Notes: generated by a model not told the origin, from the letters alone. Positions 40,860 to 49,636 are shown, counted from the first letter of the stretch. The stretch: DNA of 52,723 nucleotides from Bacillota bacterium (GCA_017442535.1 JAFRZL010000014.1:1-52723), one strand, 5' to 3'. Numbers and translations are program-made.

Positions 40860-42091
40860 GATACGGACTCCTTTGAAATACTTTTTTCGATGGCGTCGAT
40901 CCGCCTGCTGAGAGGCGGATGGGTATATTCCAGATGGACGAGAAGAGGAGACGGAGACAGCTCTGAATAATTCTGTCTTGCCAGTTTTTTGAGGGCACTG
41001 ATCAGTTCCGCTCCATAGCCTTCCTGAACCGCGTGAGCATCCGCCCGGTATTCCGCTCTCCTTGAGAAATAATTCCTCAGAAGGCTCATCAGTGGATAAA
41101 CCAGCGCTAATTCAATATTCATGACAAGGATCAGGACAAATCCATAATTCACTTCACTGAATCCAAATGCCTGAAACATAGGTACTAACTTTACTGTCAG
41201 CCAGGCCAGCACTCCCAGGATCAGCATCTGCACAAACGACAGAATCTGATTTCTTAATGTGTCCTTATGCAGACCATGCCCCAGTTCATGTGCGAAAACA
41301 GCCGTTATTTCTTCGGGAGTCATAGCCTCCACCAGCGTATCATAGAGCACGATCGTCTTCATCTTTCCAAATCCCGAGAAATAAGCATTGGATTTGGCCG
41401 TTCGCCGGGAAGCATCCATGACTTCTATCTTACGGACATGATATCCGTTCTTTTCCAGAAGATCCGTAAGTCTGTCTTTCAATTCCCCATCTTCGAGGGG
41501 TTTGAATTTATTGAAGATCCTGCTGAGGAATGGATAAAGAAATGACACGATCATTACTCCGACGGTCGTAATGCCTGCGAAGGCCGGGATCAGCCAATCT
41601 CCCAGTGCAAGATGAAAATACATAAGCGCCGCTCCGATACCGGTCGTGATGACTAATCCAATGATAAAGGACTTAACCTGATCGCCCAGGAATGTCGCAG
41701 CCGTTGCTTTATTGAAGCCGTATTTTTCCTCGATCACCATGGTCTCATGCCAGGAAAACGGAAGCAGTAATAATGACGACAGTTCCGAGAGAAGCAATAC
41801 GGCAAACATCTGCATGAAATTCGTTTCGGGAAATAACCCTGCAAAGGCTGCATAGACATTGAAGGCCAACAGGACAAGATCGATGACATATCCGGCGGTC
41901 GAACTTGCGATGGATAATCTGGTTTTCTCCGCATGGTAGGCACGCCACCTCAGAAAGGACTCCTCATCATAGATATCCGAGACATTATCGGGAATCGGAT
42001 TTCCGGCGGAACGCAGCCGAACCATGTGCAGCAAAAGATTATACAGGTACAGCAGCGTCAGAATAATGAGTACCATCCATTTGAAAACCAT
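40856..42091 (-). CDS. M48 (Ste24/CAAX protease-like) membrane metallopeptidase
   Basis: A 411-residue zinc protease of the Ste24 group with about six or seven membrane helices. The zinc motif is HELGH (268-272) in TAVFAHELGHGLHKD and the third ligand is the Glu in AEYRADAHAV (~345). GGAGG precedes the ATG. It heads an operon with a lipoprotein, suggesting membrane protein quality control or lipoprotein processing. Bacterial homologues rarely act on true CAAX proteins. Confidence 0.9.
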   Translation of the reverse strand: MVFKWMVLIILTLLYLYNLLLHMVRLRSAGNPIPDNVSDIYDEESFLRWRAYHAEKTRLSIASSTAGYVIDLVLLAFNVYAAFAGLFPETNFMQMFAVLLLSELSSLLLLPFSWHETMVIEEKYGFNKATAATFLGDQVKSFIIGLVITTGIGAALMYFHLALGDWLIPAFAGITTVGVMIVSFLYPFLSRIFNKFKPLEDGELKDRLTDLLEKNGYHVRKIEVMDASRRTAKSNAYFSGFGKMKTIVLYDTLVEAMTPEEITAVFAHELGHGLHKDTLRNQILSFVQMLILGVLAWLTVKLVPMFQAFGFSEVNYGFVLILVMNIELALVYPLMSLLRNYFSRRAEYRADAHAVQEGYGAELISALKKLARQNYSELSPSPLLVHLEYTHPPLSRRIDAIEKSISKESVS

Positions 42092-42164
42092 CCGGCACTC
42101 CTCCTTTCACCCTTTGCGGGAAACCATTATGTCCGGGTTGCATGATTGCCGTGGCAATCCGGAC

Positions 42165-42743
42165 TTAATCCGAAGCCTTCTCCGTCCCGAGCAGACCAAT
42201 TTCTTCCGCATGGGGACGCATTCCGTCAATGCAGATGGAGGCGACTTCGGCAATTTCCATTCCCAGCATCTCACAGCCTTTTCGTATCAAGTCTCTGTTG
42301 CACTTTGCGGCAAACTTTTTGTCCTTAAACTTTTTCATGAAGCTTTTCGTCTCGAGGTCTTCAATTCCATTGGGGCGCATTCTGGCGCAGGCCTGGATGA
42401 TTCCGGTCAACTCATCCACTGTGTACAGGCTTTTTTCCATGTCTGTCTGAGGCATGACGTCGCTGCAGATCCCCCATCCGTGACTGAGGATCGCACGGAC
42501 GTCGGCAGGATCCACGCCGGCCTCAAGAAGGGGCTGCTCCGTATGCTGCAGATGCTCTTCGGGATATTTCTCATAATCAAAATCATGCAGATAACCCACG
42601 GCTTTCCAATGCTCCGCGTCTGCTCCGAAATGTCCGGCCATGGCTTCCATGGCATAGCATACATTCCGCGAATGAATGATTAGATGCTCCTCCGTTACCA
42701 TATCTTTGTTTAATTCTTTGGCTTTTTCAAATGTCAATTCCAT
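42165..42743 (-). CDS. HD-domain hydrolase
   Basis: A 192-residue protein with H24 (IIHSRN), HD at 53-54 (GYLHDFDYEKYPEEH) and a later His in ILSHGWG, the metal-binding pattern of HD phosphohydrolases. Start at 42743 with AGAGGAGG 7 nt upstream; the longer frame to 42884 overlaps the promoter. Substrate unknown. Confidence 0.85.
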   Translation of the reverse strand: MELTFEKAKELNKDMVTEEHLIIHSRNVCYAMEAMAGHFGADAEHWKAVGYLHDFDYEKYPEEHLQHTEQPLLEAGVDPADVRAILSHGWGICSDVMPQTDMEKSLYTVDELTGIIQACARMRPNGIEDLETKSFMKKFKDKKFAAKCNRDLIRKGCEMLGMEIAEVASICIDGMRPHAEEIGLLGTEKASD

Positions 42744-42852
42744 TTGGAGACCTCCTCTTTCTGTTGTATCTCCGGTCATTATGATCCGATTCCAGCCGGT
42801 TATTTCTCTTCTTCCGTTCCGCTCGGTCATATCCGGGATCAATATCAGTACA

Positions 42853-42881
42853 ATTATACCACAAAGGCTCTGTGTGCGCAA
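42853..42881 (-). promoter_or_regulatory. Promoter of the HD gene
   Basis: Minus strand TTGCGC (42876-42881), TGG and TATAAT (42853-42858), 17-bp spacer. It shares 17 exact bases (42856-42872) with the promoter at 24336-24352. Confidence 0.65.
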
Positions 42882-42905
42882 CACAGCGAATTAAAGAAAG
42901 AAAAA

Positions 42906-42922
42906 CCCGGGCATTGCCCGGG
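42906..42922 (-). terminator. Intrinsic terminator after the flavodoxin-like membrane gene
   Basis: CCCGGGC-ATT-GCCCGGG with five U on the minus strand, ending the FMN reductase operon. Confidence 0.85.
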
Positions 42923-42934
42923 CCATCCGTCACA

Positions 42935-43696
42935 TCAGAGCTTTTCAAGATATTCTTTATCCGGTTCTTTTTTCGAGAGCCATCCGCGGAATAACCCGCC
43001 TTCGAAAAGAGAAATAATGCAGAAGAAAATGTCCGCGAAGAGAATAAAGACAAACGAAGGAAGCATAATCCTCGTATACTTTTTTCCAAATACTTTTCCC
43101 TTACGGATGGCAGCTGCCATACCGATAAGGTAAAACAGAACCCCAAGGTTGAAAAACAGCAGCAGCCCGGCATTCTCCGCAAAACCGATCCAGGCGGATG
43201 CCGGAAAGAAATTGCCGGTATTTGCCACGCTGAGGACGGTATTAAGCAGCAGTAAAGCTATATCTACACCAAACAGAATGCGGGTCACATTCAGCATGAC
43301 GCCGCCCCCTATTCCGACTCCGCCGCTCCAGCTAAGTCCTGCACGATGGCAGAAATGTTCCAGATTCTGCATCAGAGGCTCGTTTTGACGTCCCTCTATA
43401 AAGCCGTTATTCGCGATGCAGTAAAGGGAAAAATGCAATTCACGGCTGCGGCAGTATGGCTCGAGCACTTCCAGAAATCGGAGCACATGTGAGGGCAGAC
43501 CGTCCACGTACAGCGGAAGACATAATACTACCGCGTCTGCGTCCCCTAATTGCCCCAGGATCCGGTCATGATCCGCGGGCGTACGCAGCTTCTCCGTCAC
43601 CTTGCTTCCTCCCACAAACAGGCGCTCTATCGCAAGGAAATAAGCTGAGGCGCAAAACTGCTTTTTAGGGCTGCAATTGATAAAAACAGTTTTCAT
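42935..43696 (-). CDS. Flavodoxin-like NAD(P)H:FMN reductase domain with C-terminal membrane helices
   Basis: A 253-residue protein. Residues 1-120 are a flavodoxin-like fold (INCSPKKQ phosphate loop; VVLCLPLYVDGLPSH). Residues ~140-235 have three or four membrane helices, which is unusual for this fold. Start overlaps the upstream FMN reductase stop as ATGA, so the two likely work together at the membrane. Confidence 0.75.
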   Translation of the reverse strand: MKTVFINCSPKKQFCASAYFLAIERLFVGGSKVTEKLRTPADHDRILGQLGDADAVVLCLPLYVDGLPSHVLRFLEVLEPYCRSRELHFSLYCIANNGFIEGRQNEPLMQNLEHFCHRAGLSWSGGVGIGGGVMLNVTRILFGVDIALLLLNTVLSVANTGNFFPASAWIGFAENAGLLLFFNLGVLFYLIGMAAAIRKGKVFGKKYTRIMLPSFVFILFADIFFCIISLFEGGLFRGWLSKKEPDKEYLEKL

Positions 43697-44181
43697 AATA
43701 ACGCCTCCACTTCTGAGATATCGTTCACGAAGAGTACTTCGGAGCGTTCAAACCCGTCATTGATCGCATTTCGCTCCGCAAGAAGGCGGAATGTTTCTTT
43801 CTCTTCTTCGGTTATGTCTCCGTAGACAATGGTCTTCCATAAGTCATGTTTACCGTAGCGCAGCGTATGATGCATCTGCTTTCCACGATATGTGCTGAAC
43901 GGCGTGGAAGTGCCGATGGATCGATCGAGCACATTCTTAACCGGCGCACTGTAAGAACCGTACAGGTTCTTGGTAATGATGACAAGCTCATCCGCCTGCC
44001 CCATGACGCGGCAGATCTGCTGCAGCCTGTCTTTCATAAAGCATTCGGCCGGATGCTTGGACCAGCATCCGAAGCAGCCCTGGCAGGGCGCGTATTTCCC
44101 GTCCGCGTTAATCACCAGATCGGCATGAGGCTTTAAGGCGGCTTCATATTGCTGATCAAGATCATGTATCAATATCTTCAT
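43693..44181 (-). CDS. Flavodoxin-family NADPH:FMN reductase
   Basis: A 162-residue protein with PCQGCFGCWSKHPAEC (~32-47), the cysteine pattern of iron-sulfur flavoprotein-like reductases, and KNLYGSYSAPVKNVLDRS for FMN binding. The ATG at 44181 has AGGAGG 6 nt upstream. It has a consensus promoter with overlapping palindromes. Confidence 0.85.
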   Translation of the reverse strand: MKILIHDLDQQYEAALKPHADLVINADGKYAPCQGCFGCWSKHPAECFMKDRLQQICRVMGQADELVIITKNLYGSYSAPVKNVLDRSIGTSTPFSTYRGKQMHHTLRYGKHDLWKTIVYGDITEEEKETFRLLAERNAINDGFERSEVLFVNDISEVEALL

Positions 44182-44202
44182 TCCCATCCTCCTATATAAA
44201 GA

Positions 44203-44253
44203 TAACATGTGTTATATAACATCAATTATATATTGTGAATAAAAAAATGTCAA
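44203..44253 (-). promoter_or_regulatory. Consensus promoter with overlapping palindromes (FMN reductase operon)
   Basis: Minus strand TTGACA (44248-44253) and TATAAT (44225-44230), 17-bp spacer: perfect consensus. Just downstream lie TGTTATATAACA (44210-44221) and TAACA-TG-TGTTA (44203-44214), overlapping inverted repeats where a repressor would act. Confidence 0.85.
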
Positions 44254-44287
44254 TGCCTTCTTCCGAAAAACTTGGCCTAAAAACAAC

Positions 44288-44821
44288 TCACTCGCTTTTT
44301 CCGTCCAGCAATTCCTTAGCCCGGCGCAGGACAGGCAGTTCCCTGTTTGCAATAAGCCTGCCAAGCGGCGTACACATACACTTCCTGTACTCCTGAACCG
44401 CTTCGTCATAACTAAGCCGCAGTGTGGACAGGTGGAAACTGTCGATCTCGTCATCTGTCAGATGCCTGTTTCCAAACGACTTTGCCCGGCAAAGGTAATA
44501 ATGGTTGATATTATGTCTGTGAATCAGATTGTAATAGTCACTGACGATGCCGATCCGACAGAGAATATCTACGTCTGCACCAAGTTCTTCCTTAAGTTCG
44601 CGGCGGATTGCATCGGCAGGAGCTTCTCCTTCTTCAATGCCGCCGCCCGAGGTCTCGATCAATGTCGCGCGGCCGAAGTCATCATCTCTCTCTGCCCTGA
44701 CGAAATAATAATATCCCTGATCGTCGATCACGATGGCCCGTGCGATCATCCGGTCATGATCAATATAAAAAGGCGGCCACTCCGTGTCCTGCAGATTCAG
44801 ACATAATAACCGTTCTTTCAT
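44288..44821 (-). CDS. Nudix hydrolase
   Basis: A 177-residue Nudix protein with the box GGGIEEGEAPADAIRRELKE followed by ELG (~59-81), which cleaves nucleoside diphosphates linked to another group. The ATG at 44821 has AAAGGAGA 7 nt upstream. The family member cannot be narrowed by sequence. No terminator follows before the FMN reductase promoter. Confidence 0.92.
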   Translation of the reverse strand: MKERLLCLNLQDTEWPPFYIDHDRMIARAIVIDDQGYYYFVRAERDDDFGRATLIETSGGGIEEGEAPADAIRRELKEELGADVDILCRIGIVSDYYNLIHRHNINHYYLCRAKSFGNRHLTDDEIDSFHLSTLRLSYDEAVQEYRKCMCTPLGRLIANRELPVLRRAKELLDGKSE

Positions 44822-44875
44822 TTGGCCGTCTCCTTTCAACGCATGCCGGACCGTGAGTCCTTTTGCAGAATATAC

Positions 44876-45199
44876 TTATAAATTCCCACTGATACTGTAG
44901 GTTTCGACTTCGCCCGATGTGATCAGGACAGATTCCTGGTGGAAAAAGACGCAGAGATCTTTCGCGATTTCATCGATAACGGTCCGGTCGATCCCGATCA
45001 GGGAGAGAACCAGCGTATTCTCCTGTGTATACTCGCCTGATTCATGGATATAGCCGCCTTCAATCAGTGCGAAAGAAAAAGGCACCTTATAGTTGATGCA
45101 GACATTTTTCAGAATGGAAATGAACTTGGCGGTCGAATACTCCTGTCTTTTTGTATCCTGATCATTCAGGCCGATGTAGATATCCGTTTTATTCATCAT
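44876..45199 (-). CDS. Small conserved-looking hypothetical protein
   Basis: A 107-residue protein beginning MMNKTDIYIGLNDQDTKRQ and ending VETYSISGNL, alpha/beta in character, with no signal or metal motif. GGAG precedes the ATG. Family not recognised. Confidence 0.6.
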   Translation of the reverse strand: MMNKTDIYIGLNDQDTKRQEYSTAKFISILKNVCINYKVPFSFALIEGGYIHESGEYTQENTLVLSLIGIDRTVIDEIAKDLCVFFHQESVLITSGEVETYSISGNL

Positions 45200-45235
45200 T
45201 GATCTCCGTTTTTGCGCTTGCTTGCAATAAATGGG

Positions 45236-45499
45236 TTAGAATGCAAGCTTTTTTTCGTAAGTGATTCCCCGTTCATCGCAGGCTTTCACGAAGAGTCCGG
45301 TCCGGTCCCTGTAGCCGGTCATAGATGAGAGCGCTCGATAAGGATCGGAGTCCCTCTCCATCAGAAGCATAAAGACTTTCTGCGTATTCTCTTCATCAAA
45401 GACATAATACCAGTGCGACCAGCTGCCGTCGGGACCATGTTTGCATTCGCTGTCGGTAACCGTAAGTGAGTCCTTCGTTACTTCGGCATAAATATACAG
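45236..45499 (-). pseudogene. Frameshifted or 5'-truncated gene, unrecognised
   Basis: An open minus-strand frame of 87 codons (LYIYAEVTKDS... to ...GITYEKKLAF) reads as a real protein but has no ATG, GTG or TTG near its beginning. The frame upstream of 45499 closes within 50 nt, while an ATG at 45542 opens another frame (MVNSEHEVTP...) that would join it after a one-base shift in the GC-rich palindrome CGCCCGCGGGCG near 45505-45520. A strong promoter precedes it. Either a frameshift mutation or a sequence error. Confidence 0.5.
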
Positions 45500-45542
45500 T
45501 GGCGTCGCCCGCGGGCGTCACTTCATGCTCCGAATTGACCAT

Positions 45543-45571
45543 ATTATATCATAGAGAGGGCACTAAATCAA
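45543..45571 (-). promoter_or_regulatory. Promoter of the broken gene
   Basis: Minus strand TTGATT (45566-45571), TGA and TATAAT (45543-45548), 17-bp spacer. Confidence 0.7.
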
Positions 45572-45601
45572 CACCGGAGGACGGTTATCACGAGCACGAA
45601 A

Positions 45602-45628
45602 AAGACCGGCCTGTATCAGGCCGGTCTT
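45602..45628 (-). terminator. Intrinsic terminator after the second PL26-type gene
   Basis: A perfect 12-bp stem (45602-45613 with 45617-45628), 3-nt loop, with a U-run on the minus strand. It ends the 45648-47900 transcript. Confidence 0.92.
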
Positions 45629-45647
45629 GCCGACAGTAAGAATCTTA

Positions 45648-47900
45648 TTACCACATCGCGGAGGTGCAGAAGTCCGCGGGCAGCATATCATTGTCCATCA
45701 GCGCTTTGTAAAGCGTCGCAAAGCACGGATAGCTCTGAGCGAAAGACTTGGGTGAATCACCGCCACAGACGACGCTGTCGCGTGAGGCTGTTTTGCTTCC
45801 ATGATGGGTAGAACCGCCCCGGCCTTTCAGGAATACGGCAAGCCTGAACATGACGAGAGCTTTTTCCAGATACGTCTTGTCCCCGGTCAGTTCGTAGCAG
45901 TATGTGAGTGCCTGCATCGCGATCGGATTCATGCCGGTCCTCTGGAGGCTCGGCAGTTCCTTATAATACAGGACGCCGTCATAGGAATAGCAGTTTTCCA
46001 GCACATCGTCCATCGCCGTTATGATCAGGTCTTTGATGAGCTCCGAGGGACGGATCCGGTAATACATCATCAGGCTCACGCAGGCGACCGAGATCATGAA
46101 CGGGACGCGGACCATCGTATGGTCTGTATAAGGCTGCAGCCATGCGCCGTAGTCTTCTCTCCACCGCACGAAATAATCCACGATCCTGTCACAGTGCCGC
46201 AGCCAGACTTCGTCACCCGTCTCTGAATACATCGCACAGAAAGTCCGGAGTGCCCAGCCGGCTTCGCGTGCCGCCGTGTAGTTATCCAGTGTGAAGATCT
46301 CATGCGTCAACACGTATTCGACATTTGTCGCGATCCCGTTCACTGTGTCAAGCGTAAACGGATCACCGGTCAGGTGATAGTAATCCAGCAAGCCCTCGAC
46401 CCACTCATGGGAAGGCTTGCAGCCGATCTCCACATGGTAGCGGGAGTGCATATGCTGTCCGCCCATGAGCAGCGGGTCCTTGGAATAGTGGCACACGTCA
46501 ACGTCCTGCCAGTGTGAAGCCGCAACAAGCAGCTTGTCCAAGAAGGCACGGTTGCCGGTGCGGGCATATTCGATCATGCACTGGTGCGGATAATCGTATT
46601 CGTTATTGGTCCAGACATATTCACCGTGCGCACGGCCCTGAGTCGTGTAGCCCATATCCGGCGCATCGCCCCAGTGCATCAGACCATAGGCGTAGGCCGT
46701 CGATTCACCAAGATTCTTGATGAACAGCTCGACATTCATCTGGCGCTTCTCCCCGATGAATTCACGGTACAGGCCGGCATTCGTATAAACGCAGGACTCG
46801 ATGGCAGGTTTGTCAGGCATATTGTATTGCAGCGAGCGGAAATCCAGTTCCAGCTCAGGTGTCTCGGCCGGATGGAAATGCAGCAGCATTTTCTGCGCGC
46901 GGGCCATGCCCTGCTCCACGCGGATCTCGCCGAATGACCCAGGGATCAAGCCTACGCTCAAGCCCTGACGATCGACATGGAATCCTTTTGGATAGTTCTG
47001 GAAAGCCTGGTAGACGCTGACGCACAGGCCCCTCTCCGCATCCTGCCAGTTCGCGAAATATGCGCCGAAATTAACCTGCGGCATTTGCTCGTTGGCGGTA
47101 TAGAGGAGGTAATCGTTGTCGATCTCGTGGTCGATCGCCTCTCCTTCGCTCCTCTTGAACTTTGTTTTGTAATTGGAATAGCCGATACAGCAATTAGTGC
47201 CTTCCGTAGCCGGCTTCAGATCCAGTCGCATATCGGACAGCATGATTGGATCGGTCGTATCTTCTTTGTGCAGGAAACGGTATTCCAGTTCGATGTACGG
47301 CTTGCCGGCCCAGGCACGTATGATCAGGTGGAAATCCACGCAGCCTTCACCTTCCGATGCTTCTGCCGGGATGTGTTTCCCCATCGTCCTGACGGTTACG
47401 GCAACCGGACCTTTCTCCAGGACCTGCCAGCCATCCGGGCCGACAAGGACGCGGTACGGCTTGCCGTCAATGCTTACAAACGGCCCCTGCAGCTCATCCG
47501 CTCCGAATGAGCCACCGGCAAACTCAGCCGATCCGAATACAGGCTCTCCGGGTGCGCCGAGATTTAGCTTCAGCGCGCCGGTGTCGATTACGGCTGCCCC
47601 GCCATTCGCCTCCACCGAGGCCGGTAAAGCCGGCAGCACTGTCGGGCTCTCCGTCAGAACATATTCGTCCGTGCCGCGGTTTGCGGGCAGATCCGCGAGG
47701 AATTTGGTCAGCATCCATTTGATGGAGCCGTCAGGCCACAGTGCCGTTGCCTGGCTCTGCGTCGGTACGGGTCCGTTCGCGCCGCAAACGCTGACGGTAC
47801 GGACATCGCGCAAAGCTCCCTGCGGATGAGGCGTCGCGATCTGGCAGACTTCCTCCTTGCGCACCAGGCTGGATAATTTCGGAAAATGCAGTTGTATCAT
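45648..47900 (-). CDS. PL26-related (exo-rhamnogalacturonan lyase-like) protein
   Basis: A 750-residue protein sharing with the PL26 enzyme at 25678 the N-terminal LWPDGSIKW motif (54-62), a beta-rich first half and an alpha/alpha-barrel second half (helical repeats from ~430). It lacks the SWGVSWPRG segment, so it belongs to a different branch; the activity may differ. No signal peptide, predicted cytoplasmic. A GGGGG-rich site lies before the ATG. Single gene with its own terminator. Confidence 0.7.
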   Translation of the reverse strand: MIQLHFPKLSSLVRKEEVCQIATPHPQGALRDVRTVSVCGANGPVPTQSQATALWPDGSIKWMLTKFLADLPANRGTDEYVLTESPTVLPALPASVEANGGAAVIDTGALKLNLGAPGEPVFGSAEFAGGSFGADELQGPFVSIDGKPYRVLVGPDGWQVLEKGPVAVTVRTMGKHIPAEASEGEGCVDFHLIIRAWAGKPYIELEYRFLHKEDTTDPIMLSDMRLDLKPATEGTNCCIGYSNYKTKFKRSEGEAIDHEIDNDYLLYTANEQMPQVNFGAYFANWQDAERGLCVSVYQAFQNYPKGFHVDRQGLSVGLIPGSFGEIRVEQGMARAQKMLLHFHPAETPELELDFRSLQYNMPDKPAIESCVYTNAGLYREFIGEKRQMNVELFIKNLGESTAYAYGLMHWGDAPDMGYTTQGRAHGEYVWTNNEYDYPHQCMIEYARTGNRAFLDKLLVAASHWQDVDVCHYSKDPLLMGGQHMHSRYHVEIGCKPSHEWVEGLLDYYHLTGDPFTLDTVNGIATNVEYVLTHEIFTLDNYTAAREAGWALRTFCAMYSETGDEVWLRHCDRIVDYFVRWREDYGAWLQPYTDHTMVRVPFMISVACVSLMMYYRIRPSELIKDLIITAMDDVLENCYSYDGVLYYKELPSLQRTGMNPIAMQALTYCYELTGDKTYLEKALVMFRLAVFLKGRGGSTHHGSKTASRDSVVCGGDSPKSFAQSYPCFATLYKALMDNDMLPADFCTSAMW

Positions 47901-47930
47901 CAGTATCCCCCTATCGTTTTATTTATTTGT

Positions 47931-47948
47931 TACTCTTGGTAAAGAGTA
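47931..47948. promoter_or_regulatory. Operator-like inverted repeat upstream of the PL26-related gene
   Basis: TACTCTT-GGTA-AAGAGTA, 7-bp arms, 31 bp upstream of the start codon. A possible -10 TATGAT lies just beyond it on the minus strand. Candidate sugar-responsive repressor site. Confidence 0.45.
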
Positions 47949-47971
47949 TCATACTTGATCAGTTTGCCGCT

Positions 47972-48859
47972 TCAGCCTTTCATCCAGGCTTCAAAATAAA
48001 TGCGGGTACCTTCATCCGGATCCATTTCGGAGCCGCTGTTTTCGATCATATAACCGATCAGCTGGACCGGGATCGTGGGATTTTTCAGCTTCAGTTCGTG
48101 TTTCTGCGATCGTGCCATTTCGGCGATGACCTGTTTCAGATCCGCACCGGTGTAAGCCGCCCTGTACAGATCCGCGTCTTTCTTGCGCCTGCGCAGGCAG
48201 CAGGCATTGTGCGCCCACCGCAGCAGCAGGGCAAGCCCGAAGGCTGAGGGAAATATCACCAGCACCGATACCCAGATCGGAACCCGCGTGACAAAGCCGT
48301 AGAAATCGTTCCAGCCCCCATTCTCCTCTCCGACGACGACCACCATGACGAAATAAACCACTGCGTAAATCAGGATCGGGATCATGGCCAGCGCGATCTC
48401 CCGCGGACGGATCAGATGGCTGTTGATAAAGCAGCAGAACGTGATGATGGACAGAACGGGACAAACTCCGTGCAGGAAAAAGCGCGATCCGGTAAAGATC
48501 AGCCGGAAGCCTTTGACCGGTGCCAGAATGCAGAGCGAGACCAGAAAGGTCAGCGAGACCGCGGTAACGGTGATATGCATCATGATCACTACCCAGTCCG
48601 GCAGATGGTAGTTGCCCGTGCGCAGCCCGTCGATCGTATACGGAAGACAGAGCATCATGGACAGCCCCGCGAGGATATTGGAATTGACCGTGAACATACA
48701 GAATGTCCGGATGCCCATGTGGTCAAAGTTTTCGTCATACAGCGTCACGAGGTTCATCGTTACGCCGATGATGACACAGACGGCTACAATACTTGCGCCG
48801 ATCAGTGCACACAGACACTGCATCCGATTGCTTCGAATCGCCGGATCTTTCATGGTCAA
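47972..48859 (-). CDS. Pr6Pr family membrane protein
   Basis: A 295-residue protein with about six membrane helices through residue ~220 and a cytoplasmic basic C-terminus. The arrangement and NSNILAGLSMM and HGVCPVLSII motifs fit the Pr6Pr family, whose function is unknown. It has an AGGAGG-like site before the ATG. Confidence 0.78.
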   Translation of the reverse strand: MTMKDPAIRSNRMQCLCALIGASIVAVCVIIGVTMNLVTLYDENFDHMGIRTFCMFTVNSNILAGLSMMLCLPYTIDGLRTGNYHLPDWVVIMMHITVTAVSLTFLVSLCILAPVKGFRLIFTGSRFFLHGVCPVLSIITFCCFINSHLIRPREIALAMIPILIYAVVYFVMVVVVGEENGGWNDFYGFVTRVPIWVSVLVIFPSAFGLALLLRWAHNACCLRRRKKDADLYRAAYTGADLKQVIAEMARSQKHELKLKNPTIPVQLIGYMIENSGSEMDPDEGTRIYFEAWMKG

Positions 48860-48943
48860 AACCTCCTTAACAGCCGTTTCATACGCCCGGCAAGCCTAAA
48901 AAGGCGGCTTGATCGGGCACGTTTCTCTCCCCCGCCGGCACGG

Positions 48944-49603
48944 TTACAGGCCGAGCAGGCTGAAGGCGATCAGCAGCTGCCCTGCATAATACAGGGCAAT
49001 ATTGGTGATGCGCAGGCTCTGTCTGCTCTTCCCGCCGAAGGTATTCAGAATCAAAACTATATCACTGATGAGGAACAATACGGCACCCGCGGCAAATAGT
49101 CCGGTAAACATGGATGGCGTCCTGATCAGATTTCCAATCGCGACACAGTTCAGCAGCATGATTGCCCCGATATAAATGACGCCAAAGATCTTAAAAGCAG
49201 GTTTGGCCGTGATCTGCCCAAACAGCCAGACCATCAGGAGCGCCGTCAGAACGATTCCGATGACCACGCACAGGAGTGCGTTCGATGAGAGAGGCAGCAC
49301 CGCGGCAAGGTAAACAATATGACCTGCCAGAAATACCAGGATCCCGACCAGGAAGATCGGCTGCCCTTTCTCTTTGAAGACCCATCGGAGATTCAGCAGG
49401 ACATCGGCAATGCAGCCGAGGATGAGTCCCGGGACAATTATCCCGGCAGTCTGCGACCCGTTGCTGCAAATCATGCCGGTGATCACAAAGCAAAGCGAGG
49501 CCAGCCCTTTGAGGATCACGGCGGGGACATATTGCTCTTTGATTTCTGTATAAAGGAAAACTCCGGCCAGAACAGCACATAAAATTGCCATCACATACTG
49601 CAT
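48944..49603 (-). CDS. Lysoplasmalogenase (YhhN/TMEM86 family)
   Basis: A 219-residue protein with about eight membrane helices. Family landmarks KGLASLCFV (~33-41), GCIADVLLN (two Asp-type active-site region, ~63-71) and FLAGHIVYL are present. Family members hydrolyse the vinyl ether bond of lysoplasmalogens; anaerobic Clostridia do make plasmalogens, so the assignment fits. Confidence 0.85.
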   Translation of the reverse strand: MQYVMAILCAVLAGVFLYTEIKEQYVPAVILKGLASLCFVITGMICSNGSQTAGIIVPGLILGCIADVLLNLRWVFKEKGQPIFLVGILVFLAGHIVYLAAVLPLSSNALLCVVIGIVLTALLMVWLFGQITAKPAFKIFGVIYIGAIMLLNCVAIGNLIRTPSMFTGLFAAGAVLFLISDIVLILNTFGGKSRQSLRITNIALYYAGQLLIAFSLLGL

Positions 49604-49636
49604 GTGTATCTCCTTTCTGTCGGTTCGGACCCGTGG

